Shown: positions 24,150-33,896, numbered from the stretch's first letter. The stretch: 64,000 bases of DNA from Desulfobacter sp. (GCA_028768525.1 CP054837.1:620001-684000), one strand, 5' to 3'. Made by a program: numbers and translations. Notes: generated by a model from the letters alone, not told the origin.

Positions 24150-25547
24150 ATGAACACCGACCCAAAAACGACTGATCCCAGGGCCGTTGCCTTTTCCCTG
24201 CTTGAATCCGGTCAGAAAAAAACTCTGACCCTGGACAGGGCCCTAGAAAACGCCTCAGCCTCCCTTGGGGCCTTGAGCCGTCAGGACCGTTCCCTGTGCA
24301 ACGCCATGGTCTTCGGGGTGCTGCGCCACCGGGGCCGACTCGACCACATCATCCGGGCCTGCTCGGATCGCCCCTTTGAGCGTATCGACCATAGGGTGCT
24401 GACGCTGCTGCGGCTGGGTATTTTCCAGCTGGTTTACCTGGACCGGGTGCCGGATTTTGCCGCCATCCATGCCACCATGGAACTGGCCAAAAAAAAGGCG
24501 GGAAGGAAGGGGGCAGGATTTATCAACGCCGTGCTCCGGAAGGCAGCGGATCAACACAATTCCATCGCCCTGCCGGATAAGAATAAAAAATTCACCGCCT
24601 GGCTGGCAGCCAGCTGCAGCATCCCCCCATGGCTGGGGAAACGGTGGGCCGCATTTTACGGCAGAGCCCAGGCGGAACACCTGGGCCGGAACATTCTTGA
24701 GATTCCGCCCATCACCCTGAGGACAAACAGCCTGAATACCACCAGGGAGGAACTGATTCAGACCCTCTCCCAGGACGGGGTGGCAACAAAAAAAACACCA
24801 TACAGCCGGCTGGGCATAGAAATAACCGCCCCGGGCAAGGCGGTAACGGACCTCCCGGGCTTCCCCCAGGGGAGTTTCCAGGTCCAGGACGAAGCCGCCC
24901 AGCTGGTCACCACCCTGCTGAATCCCAGGCCCGGTGAAAGGGTTCTGGACGCCTGCGCCGGCCTGGGCACCAAAACCTGCCACATGGGCCAGCTCATGGA
25001 AAACCAGGGGGAACTTGTGGCCAACGACCCCGATGCCGGGAAACAGCATGGGCTCAACGCAGAGGCCGGCCGTTTGGGGCTCACCCATATCAAACCGGCC
25101 GCCTTTGACCTGACAAAGGCCGGCCTCAAAGATCTGGGCGGCTATTTTGACCGCATACTTGTAGACGCCCCCTGCACGGGGCTTGGCGTGCTGCGCCGGA
25201 ACCCTGACACCCGGTGGAAACGGACGCAAAACGATATCCAGCGCATGGCAGCCCTCCAGAAAAAGATTCTCAAGGCCGCCGCCAGCCTGGTGACCCCGGG
25301 CGGGGTCCTGGTCTATGCGGTCTGCTCCTGCGAGCCCGAAGAAAACGAAGCCGTGATTGACCATTTTCTGGACAAGCGCAAAGACTTTACACCCGACCCG
25401 GACGGATTCTGTGAGCGGCTGCCCTGGTTTGCGGATCAAAAGGATAAAAACAATGAAGACAAACCGTTTTATTTCCGCACCTACCCTGAGTTCACCGGCA
25501 TGGACGGTTTCTTCGCAGCCAGACTGAGACGCAAAACAAAATCATGA
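24150..25547 (+). CDS. rsmB: 16S rRNA m5C967 methyltransferase
   Basis: A 465-residue protein with the N-terminal NusB-like RNA-binding domain (about 10-140) and the C-terminal SAM-dependent domain. Motif I is VLDACAGLGTKTCHMG, motif IV DAPCTGLGVLRRNPD, and the catalytic cysteine pair lies in VCSCEPEENE. The ATG at 24150 is preferred; a TTG three codons upstream would overlap the fmt stop. It ends overlapping the start of the PASTA gene by four bases. The def-fmt-rsmB order is widely conserved. Confidence 0.95.
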   Translation: MNTDPKTTDPRAVAFSLLESGQKKTLTLDRALENASASLGALSRQDRSLCNAMVFGVLRHRGRLDHIIRACSDRPFERIDHRVLTLLRLGIFQLVYLDRVPDFAAIHATMELAKKKAGRKGAGFINAVLRKAADQHNSIALPDKNKKFTAWLAASCSIPPWLGKRWAAFYGRAQAEHLGRNILEIPPITLRTNSLNTTREELIQTLSQDGVATKKTPYSRLGIEITAPGKAVTDLPGFPQGSFQVQDEAAQLVTTLLNPRPGERVLDACAGLGTKTCHMGQLMENQGELVANDPDAGKQHGLNAEAGRLGLTHIKPAAFDLTKAGLKDLGGYFDRILVDAPCTGLGVLRRNPDTRWKRTQNDIQRMAALQKKILKAAASLVTPGGVLVYAVCSCEPEENEAVIDHFLDKRKDFTPDPDGFCERLPWFADQKDKNNEDKPFYFRTYPEFTGMDGFFAARLRRKTKS

Positions 25548-26560
25548 AAACCCTGATCAAATACCTGCTGCTCTTTCTCACGGCCTTTGCCCTGGCCGGC
25601 GCAGCAGGCTACACCGGGGTCTCCATATTCACCCGCAGCGCCCCGGAGGTCATCTTGCCCGAGCTGGTGGGCAAAAACATTATCCAGGTGCTGGAAACCC
25701 TGACCCGATTGGGGCTCAACCCCAAACTCCATACCACCCAGTACCATGAGACCATCCCAAAGTACGGGGTCACCTTCCAGGATCCCAAGGCCGGTGCCAC
25801 CATCAAAAAAGGCCGGGATGTGGTGATCTACCTGTCCAAGGGGTTTAAGGAAAGCCGGATGCCCGATCTCAGGGAGATGGGCCTGAAAGAGGCCCGCCTG
25901 GTGCTTGAGGCGGCCGAACTGCGGCCGGGCCGTCTCCGCTACGTCTATTCGGACCGGACCCCGGCCCAGGGAATTATTTCCCAGTACCCCCTGGCCGACG
26001 CTTCGGTGGCGGCGGCCTCCCAATGCGATCTGCTGGTGAGCAGGGGACCACGGCCCAGGTTCACGGCCATGCCGGACCTTGAAAAACTAACGCTGGATGC
26101 GGCGGTATCCAGCATTGACGCCCTTTCCATGACGCTTTCACCCATCCGGCCGGTATGGGTTCCCAGCCAGGCCCCGGATCTGGTACTGGAACAGACCCCG
26201 GCACCGGGCACCCGGGTCCCCGCCGGTACAGCCGTCACCCTTTCCGTCAACCATTCCGGTGGCCGGGACAGACTGAATCCCGAGGCCATGAAAACCCCGG
26301 TGTGGCTGGCATATACCCTGCCCCCTGGATTTTCCAACCGCCATGTCCGCATCACTACGGACCTGTTCGGCGCTCCTGCAGATGCCTTTAATGGATTCAT
26401 GAAACCGGGGAAAAAGATAAATATCTTGATTCCCGGGGGAATAACAACTAAAATCCGCATTTTTATCGACCGTAACCTGGTCCTGGCCAGGGACATTGAT
26501 CCCTGGCAACCGCAGTACAATCCAATTACAGACCAACCCTATACAGGAGAACAACTATGA
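25544..26560 (+). CDS. Membrane-anchored PASTA domain protein
   Basis: A 338-residue protein with one N-terminal membrane segment (LIKYLLLFLTAFALAGAAGY, about 4-23), then three PASTA repeats. The repeats begin VILPELVGKNIIQVLETL (about 37), SRMPDLREMGLKEARLVLE (about 104) and TAMPDLEKLTLDAAVSSID (about 173). A C-terminal beta-rich tail of about 100 residues follows. PASTA domains bind peptidoglycan fragments and usually sit on serine/threonine kinases or penicillin-binding proteins; no kinase domain is here. It overlaps rsmB and rpe by four bases each, so it is tightly co-translated. Likely periplasmic. Confidence 0.85.
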   Translation: MKTLIKYLLLFLTAFALAGAAGYTGVSIFTRSAPEVILPELVGKNIIQVLETLTRLGLNPKLHTTQYHETIPKYGVTFQDPKAGATIKKGRDVVIYLSKGFKESRMPDLREMGLKEARLVLEAAELRPGRLRYVYSDRTPAQGIISQYPLADASVAAASQCDLLVSRGPRPRFTAMPDLEKLTLDAAVSSIDALSMTLSPIRPVWVPSQAPDLVLEQTPAPGTRVPAGTAVTLSVNHSGGRDRLNPEAMKTPVWLAYTLPPGFSNRHVRITTDLFGAPADAFNGFMKPGKKINILIPGGITTKIRIFIDRNLVLARDIDPWQPQYNPITDQPYTGEQL

Positions 26561-27207
26561 CTATCATCGCTCCTTCCATTTTATCCGCCGACTTTACCTG
26601 CCTGGGGCAGGAGTTGAAAGCCGTGGAAGATGCCGGTGCAGACTGGATCCACATTGATGTTATGGACGGTCAGTTTGTCCCCAACATCACCTACGGGCCC
26701 ATCATTGTGGACGCCTGCAAGCGTGTATCGGGACTTGCACTGGATGTCCATCTCATGATCGAGAAACCCGACGCCATGATCCCGGAATTTGCCAAGGCCG
26801 GCGCCGACTATATTTCAGTCCATGCCGAGGCCTGCACCCATCTGCACCGCACCCTGCAGCTCATCAGGAGCCTGGGCGTAAAGGCGGGGGTTGCCCTGAA
26901 CCCGGCCACCCCCCTTTCCAGCATCGAATATATCATCGACCAGCTGGACTTCGCGCTGGTCATGAGCGTCAACCCCGGATTCGGCGGCCAGAAATTCATT
27001 GAATCCAGCATTGAAAAAATCAAACAGCTTTCGGATCTGCTCAAGGCCAAAGGCTCAAATGCCATTATCCAGGTGGACGGCGGCATCAGTGAAAAAACCA
27101 TCAAGGCCGTTTACCAGGCAGGCGCCCGGTCCTTTGTTGCCGGCTCCGCCATTTTCAACACACCGGATTACACCGAAACCATTGCAGCCATGCGCAAGGC
27201 CGTATAA
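26557..27207 (+). CDS. rpe: Ribulose-phosphate 3-epimerase
   Basis: Interconverts ribulose-5-phosphate and xylulose-5-phosphate in the pentose phosphate pathway. The 216-residue TIM barrel has IAPSILSADF at the start, metal-binding WIHIDVMDGQFVPN and LDVHLMIEKP, the SVNPGFGGQKF loop and QVDGGI. Family length and all landmarks are intact. It is placed, as in many bacteria, close to rsmB and PASTA genes. Confidence 0.97.
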   Translation: MTIIAPSILSADFTCLGQELKAVEDAGADWIHIDVMDGQFVPNITYGPIIVDACKRVSGLALDVHLMIEKPDAMIPEFAKAGADYISVHAEACTHLHRTLQLIRSLGVKAGVALNPATPLSSIEYIIDQLDFALVMSVNPGFGGQKFIESSIEKIKQLSDLLKAKGSNAIIQVDGGISEKTIKAVYQAGARSFVAGSAIFNTPDYTETIAAMRKAV

Positions 27208-27235
27208 CCATTTTACACGTTTAGCAAGGCAGACC

Positions 27236-27793
27236 ATGAACAAGCTGATTATCACTGTCCTGGGAAAGGACAGGCCCGGTATTATCGCCCAGGTGACCAC
27301 AGATCTATTTGATCTGGACTGCAACCTGGAAAACGTCAACCAGATGATTCTCCAGAACCAATTTGCCGGTTTTTTCATTGTTGAGGCACCCGAAGGCCTC
27401 TCTCCCGAAAACATCCAGGCGGAATTGTCAAAGCGCAACAACGGCAACGGCCTGACCATCCATGTCCAGCGCCTGGGCAAGGATGCCGCAGGCCCCGGCG
27501 ACGCCCCGGGCGGGGAAATTTTCCTGATCACCACCATCGGTCCCGACCAGAAAGGCCTGGTGGCCCGGTTCTCCAGCATCATTGCGTCCCATAACGCCAA
27601 TATCGTCAACCTCAAAGCCGTTTTCAAGGGCGGTTCCGACCCCAATGCCAATGTGATGTCCTACCAGGTTGACGTAACCGGAGATGTGGATACCCAGAAA
27701 CTCTTTACTGCCCTCAGGGAAAAGGCTGAAGAACTGGCCCTTGACATCCGCATCCAGCACAGAAACATCTTTGACGCCATCAATAAAATCTAA
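27236..27793 (+). CDS. Tandem ACT-domain protein (GcvR-like)
   Basis: A 185-residue protein built of two ACT domains: IITVLGKDRPGIIAQVTTDL (about 4-23) and LITTIGPDQKGLVARFSSII (about 100-119). The Gly of each DRPG/DQKG turn fits small-ligand binding, often amino acids. In Gram-positive bacteria a single ACT protein (UPF0237) precedes a UPF0210 gene. Here a double-ACT form holds that place, 11 bases before UPF0210. It is probably the ligand-sensing partner. The ligand is unknown. Confidence 0.85.
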   Translation: MNKLIITVLGKDRPGIIAQVTTDLFDLDCNLENVNQMILQNQFAGFFIVEAPEGLSPENIQAELSKRNNGNGLTIHVQRLGKDAAGPGDAPGGEIFLITTIGPDQKGLVARFSSIIASHNANIVNLKAVFKGGSDPNANVMSYQVDVTGDVDTQKLFTALREKAEELALDIRIQHRNIFDAINKI

Positions 27794-27804
27794 GAGGACA
27801 CCCC

Positions 27805-29175
27805 ATGTTTGAAGATCATGAAATAATGTCAACCATTGAAATGGTTAAAAACGAAAACCTGGATGTCCGGGCCGTAACACTGGGGATCAACCTCTTTGAC
27901 TGCATCAGCCATGACCTGTCCGTGTTCAAAAAGAACATCCGCAACAAAATTATCGCACATGCCTCCCAGCTGGTGGAGACCTGCGACCGGGTGGGGGAAA
28001 AATACGGCATCGAGGTGGTGAACAAACGGATTTCCATCTCTCCCATCGCCCTGGTGGGCGCCTCTTTTTCCGCCGACCAGATGGTGGAAATCGCCCATGA
28101 ACTCAACGATATTGCAAAAACCGTCAACATCGATTTCATCGGCGGCTTTTCAGCCCTGGTGGAAAAGGGGATGGCCAAGGGCGACCGGGCACTGATCGAA
28201 GCCATTCCCCGGGCGCTGACCGAAACCCAGCATGTCTGCGCCTCGGTAAATGTGGCCACCACCAAGGCCGGCATCAACATGGATGCGGTACTGGAAATGT
28301 CCCGGGCCATAAAAAGGGCCGCCGAAATGACAGCGGATGACGACGGGCTGGCCTGCGCCAAGCTCTGTGTATTCTCAAATATTCCCCAGGACATGCCCTT
28401 TATGGCCGGTGCCTACCTGGGCGTGGGCCAGGCCGATGCGGTCATCAATGTCGGGGTTTCCGGCCCCGGCGTGGTCAAACGGGCCATAGAACGGCAGATG
28501 GAAGGCCAGCGGATGACCCTGGGCCAGATTGCCGAAATCATTAAGCGGACCGCCTGCAAAGTCACCCGGGTGGGCGAACTCATCGGCCGGGAAGTGGCCG
28601 ACGCCCTGGGTATCAAATTCGGCGTGGTGGACCTTTCCCTGGCCCCCACCCCCACGGTGGGGGACAGCATCGGCGAGATCTTCCAGGCACTGGGGCTTTC
28701 CCACATCGGAGTGCCCGGCTCAACCGCCGCCCTGGCCATGCTCAACGACGCCGTGAAAAAGGGCGGTGCCTTTGCCTCCTCCCACGTGGGCGGGCTCTCC
28801 GGCGCGTTCATCCCGGTGAGCGAGGACCTGAACATTGCCAATGCCGCCCACAAGGGATTTTTGACGGTGGAAAAACTGGAGGCCATGACCTGTGTCTGCT
28901 CCGTGGGGCTGGACATGGTCCCCGTACCCGGGGACATCACCGAACAGACCCTGGCCGGCATCATTGCCGACGAGATGGCCATCGGCATGATCAACGCCAA
29001 AACCACGGCCACCCGGATCATTCCTGTTCCCGGTAAAAAAGCCGGAGACAAGGTTCATTTCGGCGGACTGCTCGGAGAAGCCAGGATCATGGATGTTCCC
29101 CATTCTGGGCTGGAAGATGATTTCGTCACCTTTGGCGGCCGGATTCCGGCCCCCATCCACAGCCTGAAAAATTAG
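27805..29175 (+). CDS. UPF0210 (PFL-like, DUF711) family protein
   Basis: A 456-residue protein that aligns by pattern with UPF0210 over its full length. It starts with MVKNENLDVRAVTLGINL, has NVATTKAGINMDAV, then GVSGPGVVKRAIE, and the C-terminal LDMVPVPGDI and GMINAKTTATRIIPVPG stretches. The fold is related to pyruvate formate-lyase barrels, but no glycyl-radical loop with RVSGY is present. Molecular function is unknown in the family. It is coupled to the double-ACT gene upstream and an MFS transporter four bases downstream. Confidence 0.9.
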   Translation: MFEDHEIMSTIEMVKNENLDVRAVTLGINLFDCISHDLSVFKKNIRNKIIAHASQLVETCDRVGEKYGIEVVNKRISISPIALVGASFSADQMVEIAHELNDIAKTVNIDFIGGFSALVEKGMAKGDRALIEAIPRALTETQHVCASVNVATTKAGINMDAVLEMSRAIKRAAEMTADDDGLACAKLCVFSNIPQDMPFMAGAYLGVGQADAVINVGVSGPGVVKRAIERQMEGQRMTLGQIAEIIKRTACKVTRVGELIGREVADALGIKFGVVDLSLAPTPTVGDSIGEIFQALGLSHIGVPGSTAALAMLNDAVKKGGAFASSHVGGLSGAFIPVSEDLNIANAAHKGFLTVEKLEAMTCVCSVGLDMVPVPGDITEQTLAGIIADEMAIGMINAKTTATRIIPVPGKKAGDKVHFGGLLGEARIMDVPHSGLEDDFVTFGGRIPAPIHSLKN

Positions 29176-29179
29176 ACCG

Positions 29180-30352
29180 ATGACCATGACCCAGACAGCA
29201 AAAGACACCGGGGTGAATTATAAAATCATCCTGGTGCTCACCCTGGTCCATTTCACGGGGGATTTTTATTCCTCCTTCTTTACCCCGCTGCTGCCGGCCT
29301 TTGTGGACAAGCTGGGACTCACCCTTGCCCAGGTTGGGCTGATCACCGGTCTGGTAAGATTTCTCTCTTTTATCATCCAGCCCATGGTGGGGTATATGGC
29401 GGACCGGTACGAAACCCGCAGCTTTGTGCTGGCGGGGCTGTTTTTGGCCTTTTTCAGCATCCCCTTTTCCGGCATGGCACCGGGATTCTGGATGCTGCTG
29501 GCCCTTCTCTGCCTGGGTTCCCTGGGGTCTTCCATGTTCCACCCCTCAACCACGGGCATGGTGAATCTTTATGCCGGCAACCGGGCCGGATTCGCCATGT
29601 CCCTGTTCAACACCGGCGGCACCCTGGCCTTTGCCGTGGGGCCGGTGTTCATTACCTGGTATGTGGCATCCTTCGGCCTTGATGCCATGCCCTATACCCT
29701 GGTACTGGGTCTGGTATCATTTTTATTCTGCATTAAATACCTGCCCCGGCCGGTGTCGGAAAACATGGCAGGAGAGGGATTCTTCGGCACCCTGAAAAAG
29801 ACCTTAGGCAAGGTTTACAAAGCGATTTTCCTGATCTGGCTGGTCATGGTGCTGCGGGCCGTGGCCGGTCAGACCTTCATGACCTTCATGCCCATTTACC
29901 TGGCAGACCTGGGCCATGACCTGCCTTCGGTCGGCCTGATTTTCGCCCTGTTCATTGCAGCGGGCACCCTCAGCGGGCTGCTGGCCGGATACTCGGCGGA
30001 CCGGGTGGGATTCCGGCCCATATTTTTCCTTTCTTTTCTGCTCATGCCGCCGACCCTGCTGCTCTACCTGTATTTGCCCGGCCCCTGGGTCTATCTGGGC
30101 TCATTTCTGGCAGGATTCACGGTATTGGCCCCCCTGCCCCTGGGAGTGGTCATGGCACAGAAACTCGCTCCCGGCTCCAGGGCCATGGTGGCCAGCCTGA
30201 TGATGGGGTTTGCCTACGGCCTGGGCGGGGCCATTTCCCCGGCCATAGGGAAACTGGCCGACACCCTGGGACTGGAAACCGTACTCTTGTATTCCGCCTT
30301 TATCCCCGTGGTCTGCCTGGGCTTTATTATGAAATTCCCCAAAACGGAATAA
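29180..30352 (+). CDS. MFS transporter
   Basis: A 390-residue inner-membrane protein with about 12 hydrophobic segments. The cytoplasmic loop YMADRYETRS between helices 2 and 3 is the MFS signature, and its repeat in the second half is YSADRVGFRP. The start LVLTLVHFTGDFYSSFFTPL and the LFNTGG segment resemble fosmidomycin-resistance (Fsr)-type exporters, but the substrate is not predictable. It lies between the UPF0210 gene and a radical SAM gene, eight bases from the latter. Confidence 0.85.
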   Translation: MTMTQTAKDTGVNYKIILVLTLVHFTGDFYSSFFTPLLPAFVDKLGLTLAQVGLITGLVRFLSFIIQPMVGYMADRYETRSFVLAGLFLAFFSIPFSGMAPGFWMLLALLCLGSLGSSMFHPSTTGMVNLYAGNRAGFAMSLFNTGGTLAFAVGPVFITWYVASFGLDAMPYTLVLGLVSFLFCIKYLPRPVSENMAGEGFFGTLKKTLGKVYKAIFLIWLVMVLRAVAGQTFMTFMPIYLADLGHDLPSVGLIFALFIAAGTLSGLLAGYSADRVGFRPIFFLSFLLMPPTLLLYLYLPGPWVYLGSFLAGFTVLAPLPLGVVMAQKLAPGSRAMVASLMMGFAYGLGGAISPAIGKLADTLGLETVLLYSAFIPVVCLGFIMKFPKTE

Positions 30353-30359
30353 ACCGGCC

Positions 30360-31988
30360 ATGCCCCGGGTCGTCCTCGTCCAGCCCCCCATCCGGGAGTT
30401 TTACCTGACCCGGAAACGGACCATCCCTTACGGCCTGGCCGCCATTGCCGCCGGCCTTAAAAAGGAAGGCTTTGAAACCCGGATCATAGACGGCCTGGCC
30501 ACGGCCAAATCCAAACCCCGGGACTGGCCCGGGGCGTTCCATTACCTGGCCCCCTTTTACGGGAGGACAGATTCCAGCCCCTTTGCCCTTTTCCACCGGT
30601 TCAGCCATTTCGGGTACAGCCACCAGCATATTGCCCGGCTGGTCAGGGACGCCCGGCCCATGGCCGTGGGAATTTCCTCCCTGTTCACCGCCTATGCCGG
30701 CCAGGCCCTGGCCGCCGCCGCAGCCATTAAAAGATTTTGCCCGGATGTCCCTGTGATCATGGGAGGCCACCACCCCACCCTTTTCCCCCGGGAGGTTCTC
30801 TCGGCGCCCGAAGTGGACTTTATTATCAGGGGAGAAGGAGAGGCGGCCATGGCAGTGCTCTGCCGGGCATTGGAAGAAAACCGCAGGGACCTGGAAAACA
30901 TTCCCGGCATCGGGTTCAAAAAGAACCGTTCCTTTCATATCAACCCGCCGGCCTGGATAGAGGATCTTGAGACCCTCCCCCTGCCCGCCCGGGAAACCAT
31001 TGACTGGAAATTCTACCGCAGGAAAAAAAAGGCGGCAATCACCATTGTCGCATCAAGGGGCTGCCCCTTCCCCTGCTCCTATTGCTCAGTCTCCTCGGCC
31101 TCCTCCCACGGCAGGTTCCGGCGCCGGAGCGTTGACGCCGTCCTTGAAGAGATCCGTGGCCATGCCAGTGAACAAAAAATCGGTTTCATTGATTTTGAAG
31201 ATGAAAACCTGACATTGAAAAAAGAATGGATTCTGGCGCTTCTGGCCGGTATCCGGAAAATTTTCAAAGGGGAAGAGGTTGAACTGAGGGCCATGAACGG
31301 CCTCTATCCCCCCTCCCTGGATGAAGAGATCATCCATGCCATGAAAATTTCCGGATTTAAAACCCTGAATCTCTCGGTGGGTTCTTTTTCAAAATCCCAG
31401 CTTCATAAATTCAACCGGCCAGATGTCAGGGCGGCCCATGACCGGGCCCTGGACCTGGCCCATACCCAGGGGATGGACTGCGTTTCCTATATTATCGGTG
31501 CCGCCCCGGGGCAGACCGCCGCCACCTCCCTGGAAGATATTCTCATGCTGGCCCGGCGCCGGACCCTGGCCGGGTTTTCCGTATTCTACCCCGCCCCGGG
31601 GAGCCGTGACTACAGCAGATGCCAGGAACAAGGCCTGCTGCCCACAGCCTTTTCCCTGATGCGGTCCACAGCCCTGCCCCTGGACCATACCACCTCGCGG
31701 CTTGAGGCTGTCACCCTCCTGCGCCTGACCCGGATGCTCAATTTCATGAAATCCCTGGTGGACACAGAGGGGGAACTTCCCCGGGCAGAACCGGCCCGGA
31801 CCGAACTGCCTTCAGACCGGCATGATGCCGGCAAAACGCTTATCAAATGGTTTCTAAATGACGGAATTATCAGGGGGGTAGACAGGGAGGGCAGGGCCTA
31901 TGCCCATACGACTGACAGGCAGCTCACCCGGCAATTTCTGGAAAGAATCAGGACAAGTCCTGTGGCAGGCGTCATCAGAGCGATTTAA
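30360..31988 (+). CDS. B12-binding radical SAM protein
   Basis: A 542-residue protein. The N-terminal region (about 1-170) has the cobalamin-binding-like pattern (VVLVQPPIREFYLT, VPVIMGGHHPTLFP, GEGEAA). The radical SAM core follows, with a CX3CX2C cluster at GCPFPCSYCSVSS (about 236-248) binding a 4Fe-4S cluster. The DxHxxG-like B12 motif is replaced by GGHHPT, as in many members. C-terminal about 200 residues unknown. Such enzymes do methyl transfers or ring chemistry on natural products, lipids or cofactors. The gene ends the long plus-strand operon; the target is unknown. Confidence 0.82.
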   Translation: MPRVVLVQPPIREFYLTRKRTIPYGLAAIAAGLKKEGFETRIIDGLATAKSKPRDWPGAFHYLAPFYGRTDSSPFALFHRFSHFGYSHQHIARLVRDARPMAVGISSLFTAYAGQALAAAAAIKRFCPDVPVIMGGHHPTLFPREVLSAPEVDFIIRGEGEAAMAVLCRALEENRRDLENIPGIGFKKNRSFHINPPAWIEDLETLPLPARETIDWKFYRRKKKAAITIVASRGCPFPCSYCSVSSASSHGRFRRRSVDAVLEEIRGHASEQKIGFIDFEDENLTLKKEWILALLAGIRKIFKGEEVELRAMNGLYPPSLDEEIIHAMKISGFKTLNLSVGSFSKSQLHKFNRPDVRAAHDRALDLAHTQGMDCVSYIIGAAPGQTAATSLEDILMLARRRTLAGFSVFYPAPGSRDYSRCQEQGLLPTAFSLMRSTALPLDHTTSRLEAVTLLRLTRMLNFMKSLVDTEGELPRAEPARTELPSDRHDAGKTLIKWFLNDGIIRGVDREGRAYAHTTDRQLTRQFLERIRTSPVAGVIRAI

Positions 31989-32070
31989 ACAGATCGGCTC
32001 AATGGCCTGTTCAACGCATTTACGCTGTCCTTTGCACCAAATTTTCAGATGGGACGATAGCCGTAAGGGT

Positions 32071-32268
32071 TCAGGCGGGTGCCAGGGACGGAGCGCAGTG
32101 GGTTTCAACAGAGCGCTCTTTTATTTCCCAACTCACCCCCCGCCGGGTACCGGAATCTCTAATATACCCTTCAGCCGCTTCCCTGGAAATGAATATCTTA
32201 TCAAGATTTCCATTTCCGCAAGCCCCGCATTGCATGGGGTCAAAGCGCATCACCACATATACTTTCAT
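32071..32268 (-). CDS. Small CxxC protein, unknown
   Basis: The ATG at 32268 has AAGGGAGGCAGTC before it; the frame extends further upstream without such a site. The 65-residue product starts MKVYVVMRFDPMQCGACGNG, with a CGAC pair. It contains a helix (SREAAEGYIRDSG) and ends with a strand (VSWEIKERSVETH). It looks like a small domain protein with a surface CxxC. Family not recognised. It lies between convergent and divergent neighbours with no operon partner. Confidence 0.55.
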   Translation of the reverse strand: MKVYVVMRFDPMQCGACGNGNLDKIFISREAAEGYIRDSGTRRGVSWEIKERSVETHCAPSLAPA

Positions 32269-32478
32269 GACTGCCTCCCTTAAGATGCCACCGGCTCTTA
32301 AATACGAAATTACATACATTTTATCATACAACACAGACAAAGCAATAGATTTTTACCCCCCATCGAAAAACGGAGCGGCCATCTTTAAATCTGCCAAGAG
32401 ATCATGAATTTCTGCTTCAAAAAGCCCCCTGTATCCCCTATACTGTTCATAACTGATCCTTATCCATGAAATTGATAC

Positions 32479-33003
32479 GTGAAGATCATGACCCAGATTA
32501 AGCACCAAGAAACAGATAAAACTGTTGTATGGCGATCTGACATCATCAGGGAAATAGTTATTGTGGCGGCTGCCACCGGTGTATCGTTTTTTGTATCCGC
32601 AAGGTATGACCTTCTTGAAAAAATCGTCAATTTTTCCAATCGTTACGAAGCATATGAAATTGATGAATGGATTTCCGTCGCCATAACCTTAGTCTTTGTC
32701 TTTTTGGGCATTCTGATTAATCGCGTCAGAAAGCATACGTGCTTAATATCCACTCTGAAAAAAAGCAATCAAGACCTTGAGTCCGCACTGAATGAGGTGA
32801 AAACATTACAGGGATTAATTCCCATCTGCTCAAAATGCAAAAAAATCCGCGATGATAAAGGCTATTGGAACGATCTGGAGTCCTATCTCGAAAAAAACTC
32901 CGACGCCTCCTTCAGCCACAGCCTTTGTAAAGAATGTTCGGACGAGCTTTACGGCAACCAGAACTGGTATATAAAAATGAAAAAGAAGAAAGGGATTGAT
33001 TAA
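32479..33003 (+). CDS. Membrane protein with Cys-cluster module
   Basis: A 174-residue protein. Two hydrophobic segments (REIVIVAAATGVSFFVSA, about 25-42, and ISVAITLVFVFLGILI, about 68-83) flank a short periplasmic loop. A coiled linker follows, then the C-terminal LQGLIPICSKCKKIRDDKGY module with CSKC and CKEC cysteines, the same module as in the PAS protein at 19158. Known family members attach it to PAS or response-regulator parts; here it is attached to a membrane anchor. Function unknown; signal output is inference. Confidence 0.65.
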   Translation: MKIMTQIKHQETDKTVVWRSDIIREIVIVAAATGVSFFVSARYDLLEKIVNFSNRYEAYEIDEWISVAITLVFVFLGILINRVRKHTCLISTLKKSNQDLESALNEVKTLQGLIPICSKCKKIRDDKGYWNDLESYLEKNSDASFSHSLCKECSDELYGNQNWYIKMKKKKGID

Positions 33004-33134
33004 CGCACTATCTTTACGGGGTTAATCAAGTCTCCCCCCCGGAGAGGTGCGCTAAAGCCCCGGATGGGGGGGCCGCGCCATTCCATTGCAGTTTTATACC
33101 GGTCCCTAATGCCGCCGGGCGCATCCATAAAACG

Positions 33135-33896
33135 TTAATTGGCCAGGTCCGGTTCCTGTCCCCGCATCTCATGGACATGGGCCCCGATGATCTCCCGGGT
33201 CATCTCTGCGATTTTATCAGGTTCCATATCCTTAAACCGCTCATAGGGAATCTCATCCAGAATTTTCACCTTCATCTCATACCGCCCCTGGATGGTAAGG
33301 GAATGTTTGGGCAGGGCCGCCCGGGTATGGTTCAGGACAATGGGCTGGATGGGGACGTTTGCCGCCTTTGCCAGGATAAAGGCGCCGGGCTTAAAGGGCC
33401 TGAGACGCCCGTTCTTTGACCGGGTGCCCTCGGGGAAAAAGAAAATGGAAACATTCTCTTTAAGCAGTTTTTCGCACTGGGCCATCATGGCGGCGATGCT
33501 GGCCTTGTCCCCCCGTTGCAGGCAGATATCACCGTTGAGCCTCATATTCCAGCCGATAAAGGGCAGCCTGAACACCTCGGCCTTGGAGACCCATCGGTAG
33601 GGGAAAAGCAGCCGGTAGAGCACCAGGATATCCAATTGGCTCTGGTGGTTGGAGACCAAGACCGCGTTTTTCTTCAAGGAAAGCTTTTCCCGGCCTGTAA
33701 TCCGCACCACCCAGGCCGGCATGCACCAGATATAGACCGAGGCCCAGAAGGCGCTGAATATGTTGGTGACAATCCGGCGCCGGTCAAAGGGAAGGGTAAA
33801 AATCCGGATCACCAGGGCAATGCAGAAAAACAGAGCCGAGGTGATCCCGATAAAGGCAAGATAAACAATTGAAAAAATCCTGTTCAGCATAGTCAA
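33135..33896 (-). CDS. plsC: 1-acyl-sn-glycerol-3-phosphate acyltransferase
   Basis: PlsC adds the second acyl chain in phosphatidic acid synthesis at the inner membrane. The 253-residue protein has an N-terminal membrane segment (FSIVYLAFIGITSALFF), the catalytic SNHQSQLD block (HX4D, about 81-88), the substrate-binding FFPEGTRSKNGRLRPF block (about 153-168) and VPIQPIVL. The motifs and length fit. It lies 44 bases after map on the same strand. Confidence 0.9.
   Translation of the reverse strand: MTMLNRIFSIVYLAFIGITSALFFCIALVIRIFTLPFDRRRIVTNIFSAFWASVYIWCMPAWVVRITGREKLSLKKNAVLVSNHQSQLDILVLYRLLFPYRWVSKAEVFRLPFIGWNMRLNGDICLQRGDKASIAAMMAQCEKLLKENVSIFFFPEGTRSKNGRLRPFKPGAFILAKAANVPIQPIVLNHTRAALPKHSLTIQGRYEMKVKILDEIPYERFKDMEPDKIAEMTREIIGAHVHEMRGQEPDLAN

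Noticed and set aside
24255..25439. 394-codon open frame antisense to rsmB
   Set aside because: It mirrors the GC-rich codon pattern of rsmB, which has all catalytic motifs on the plus strand; the antisense product is Gly/Pro-rich with no domain.
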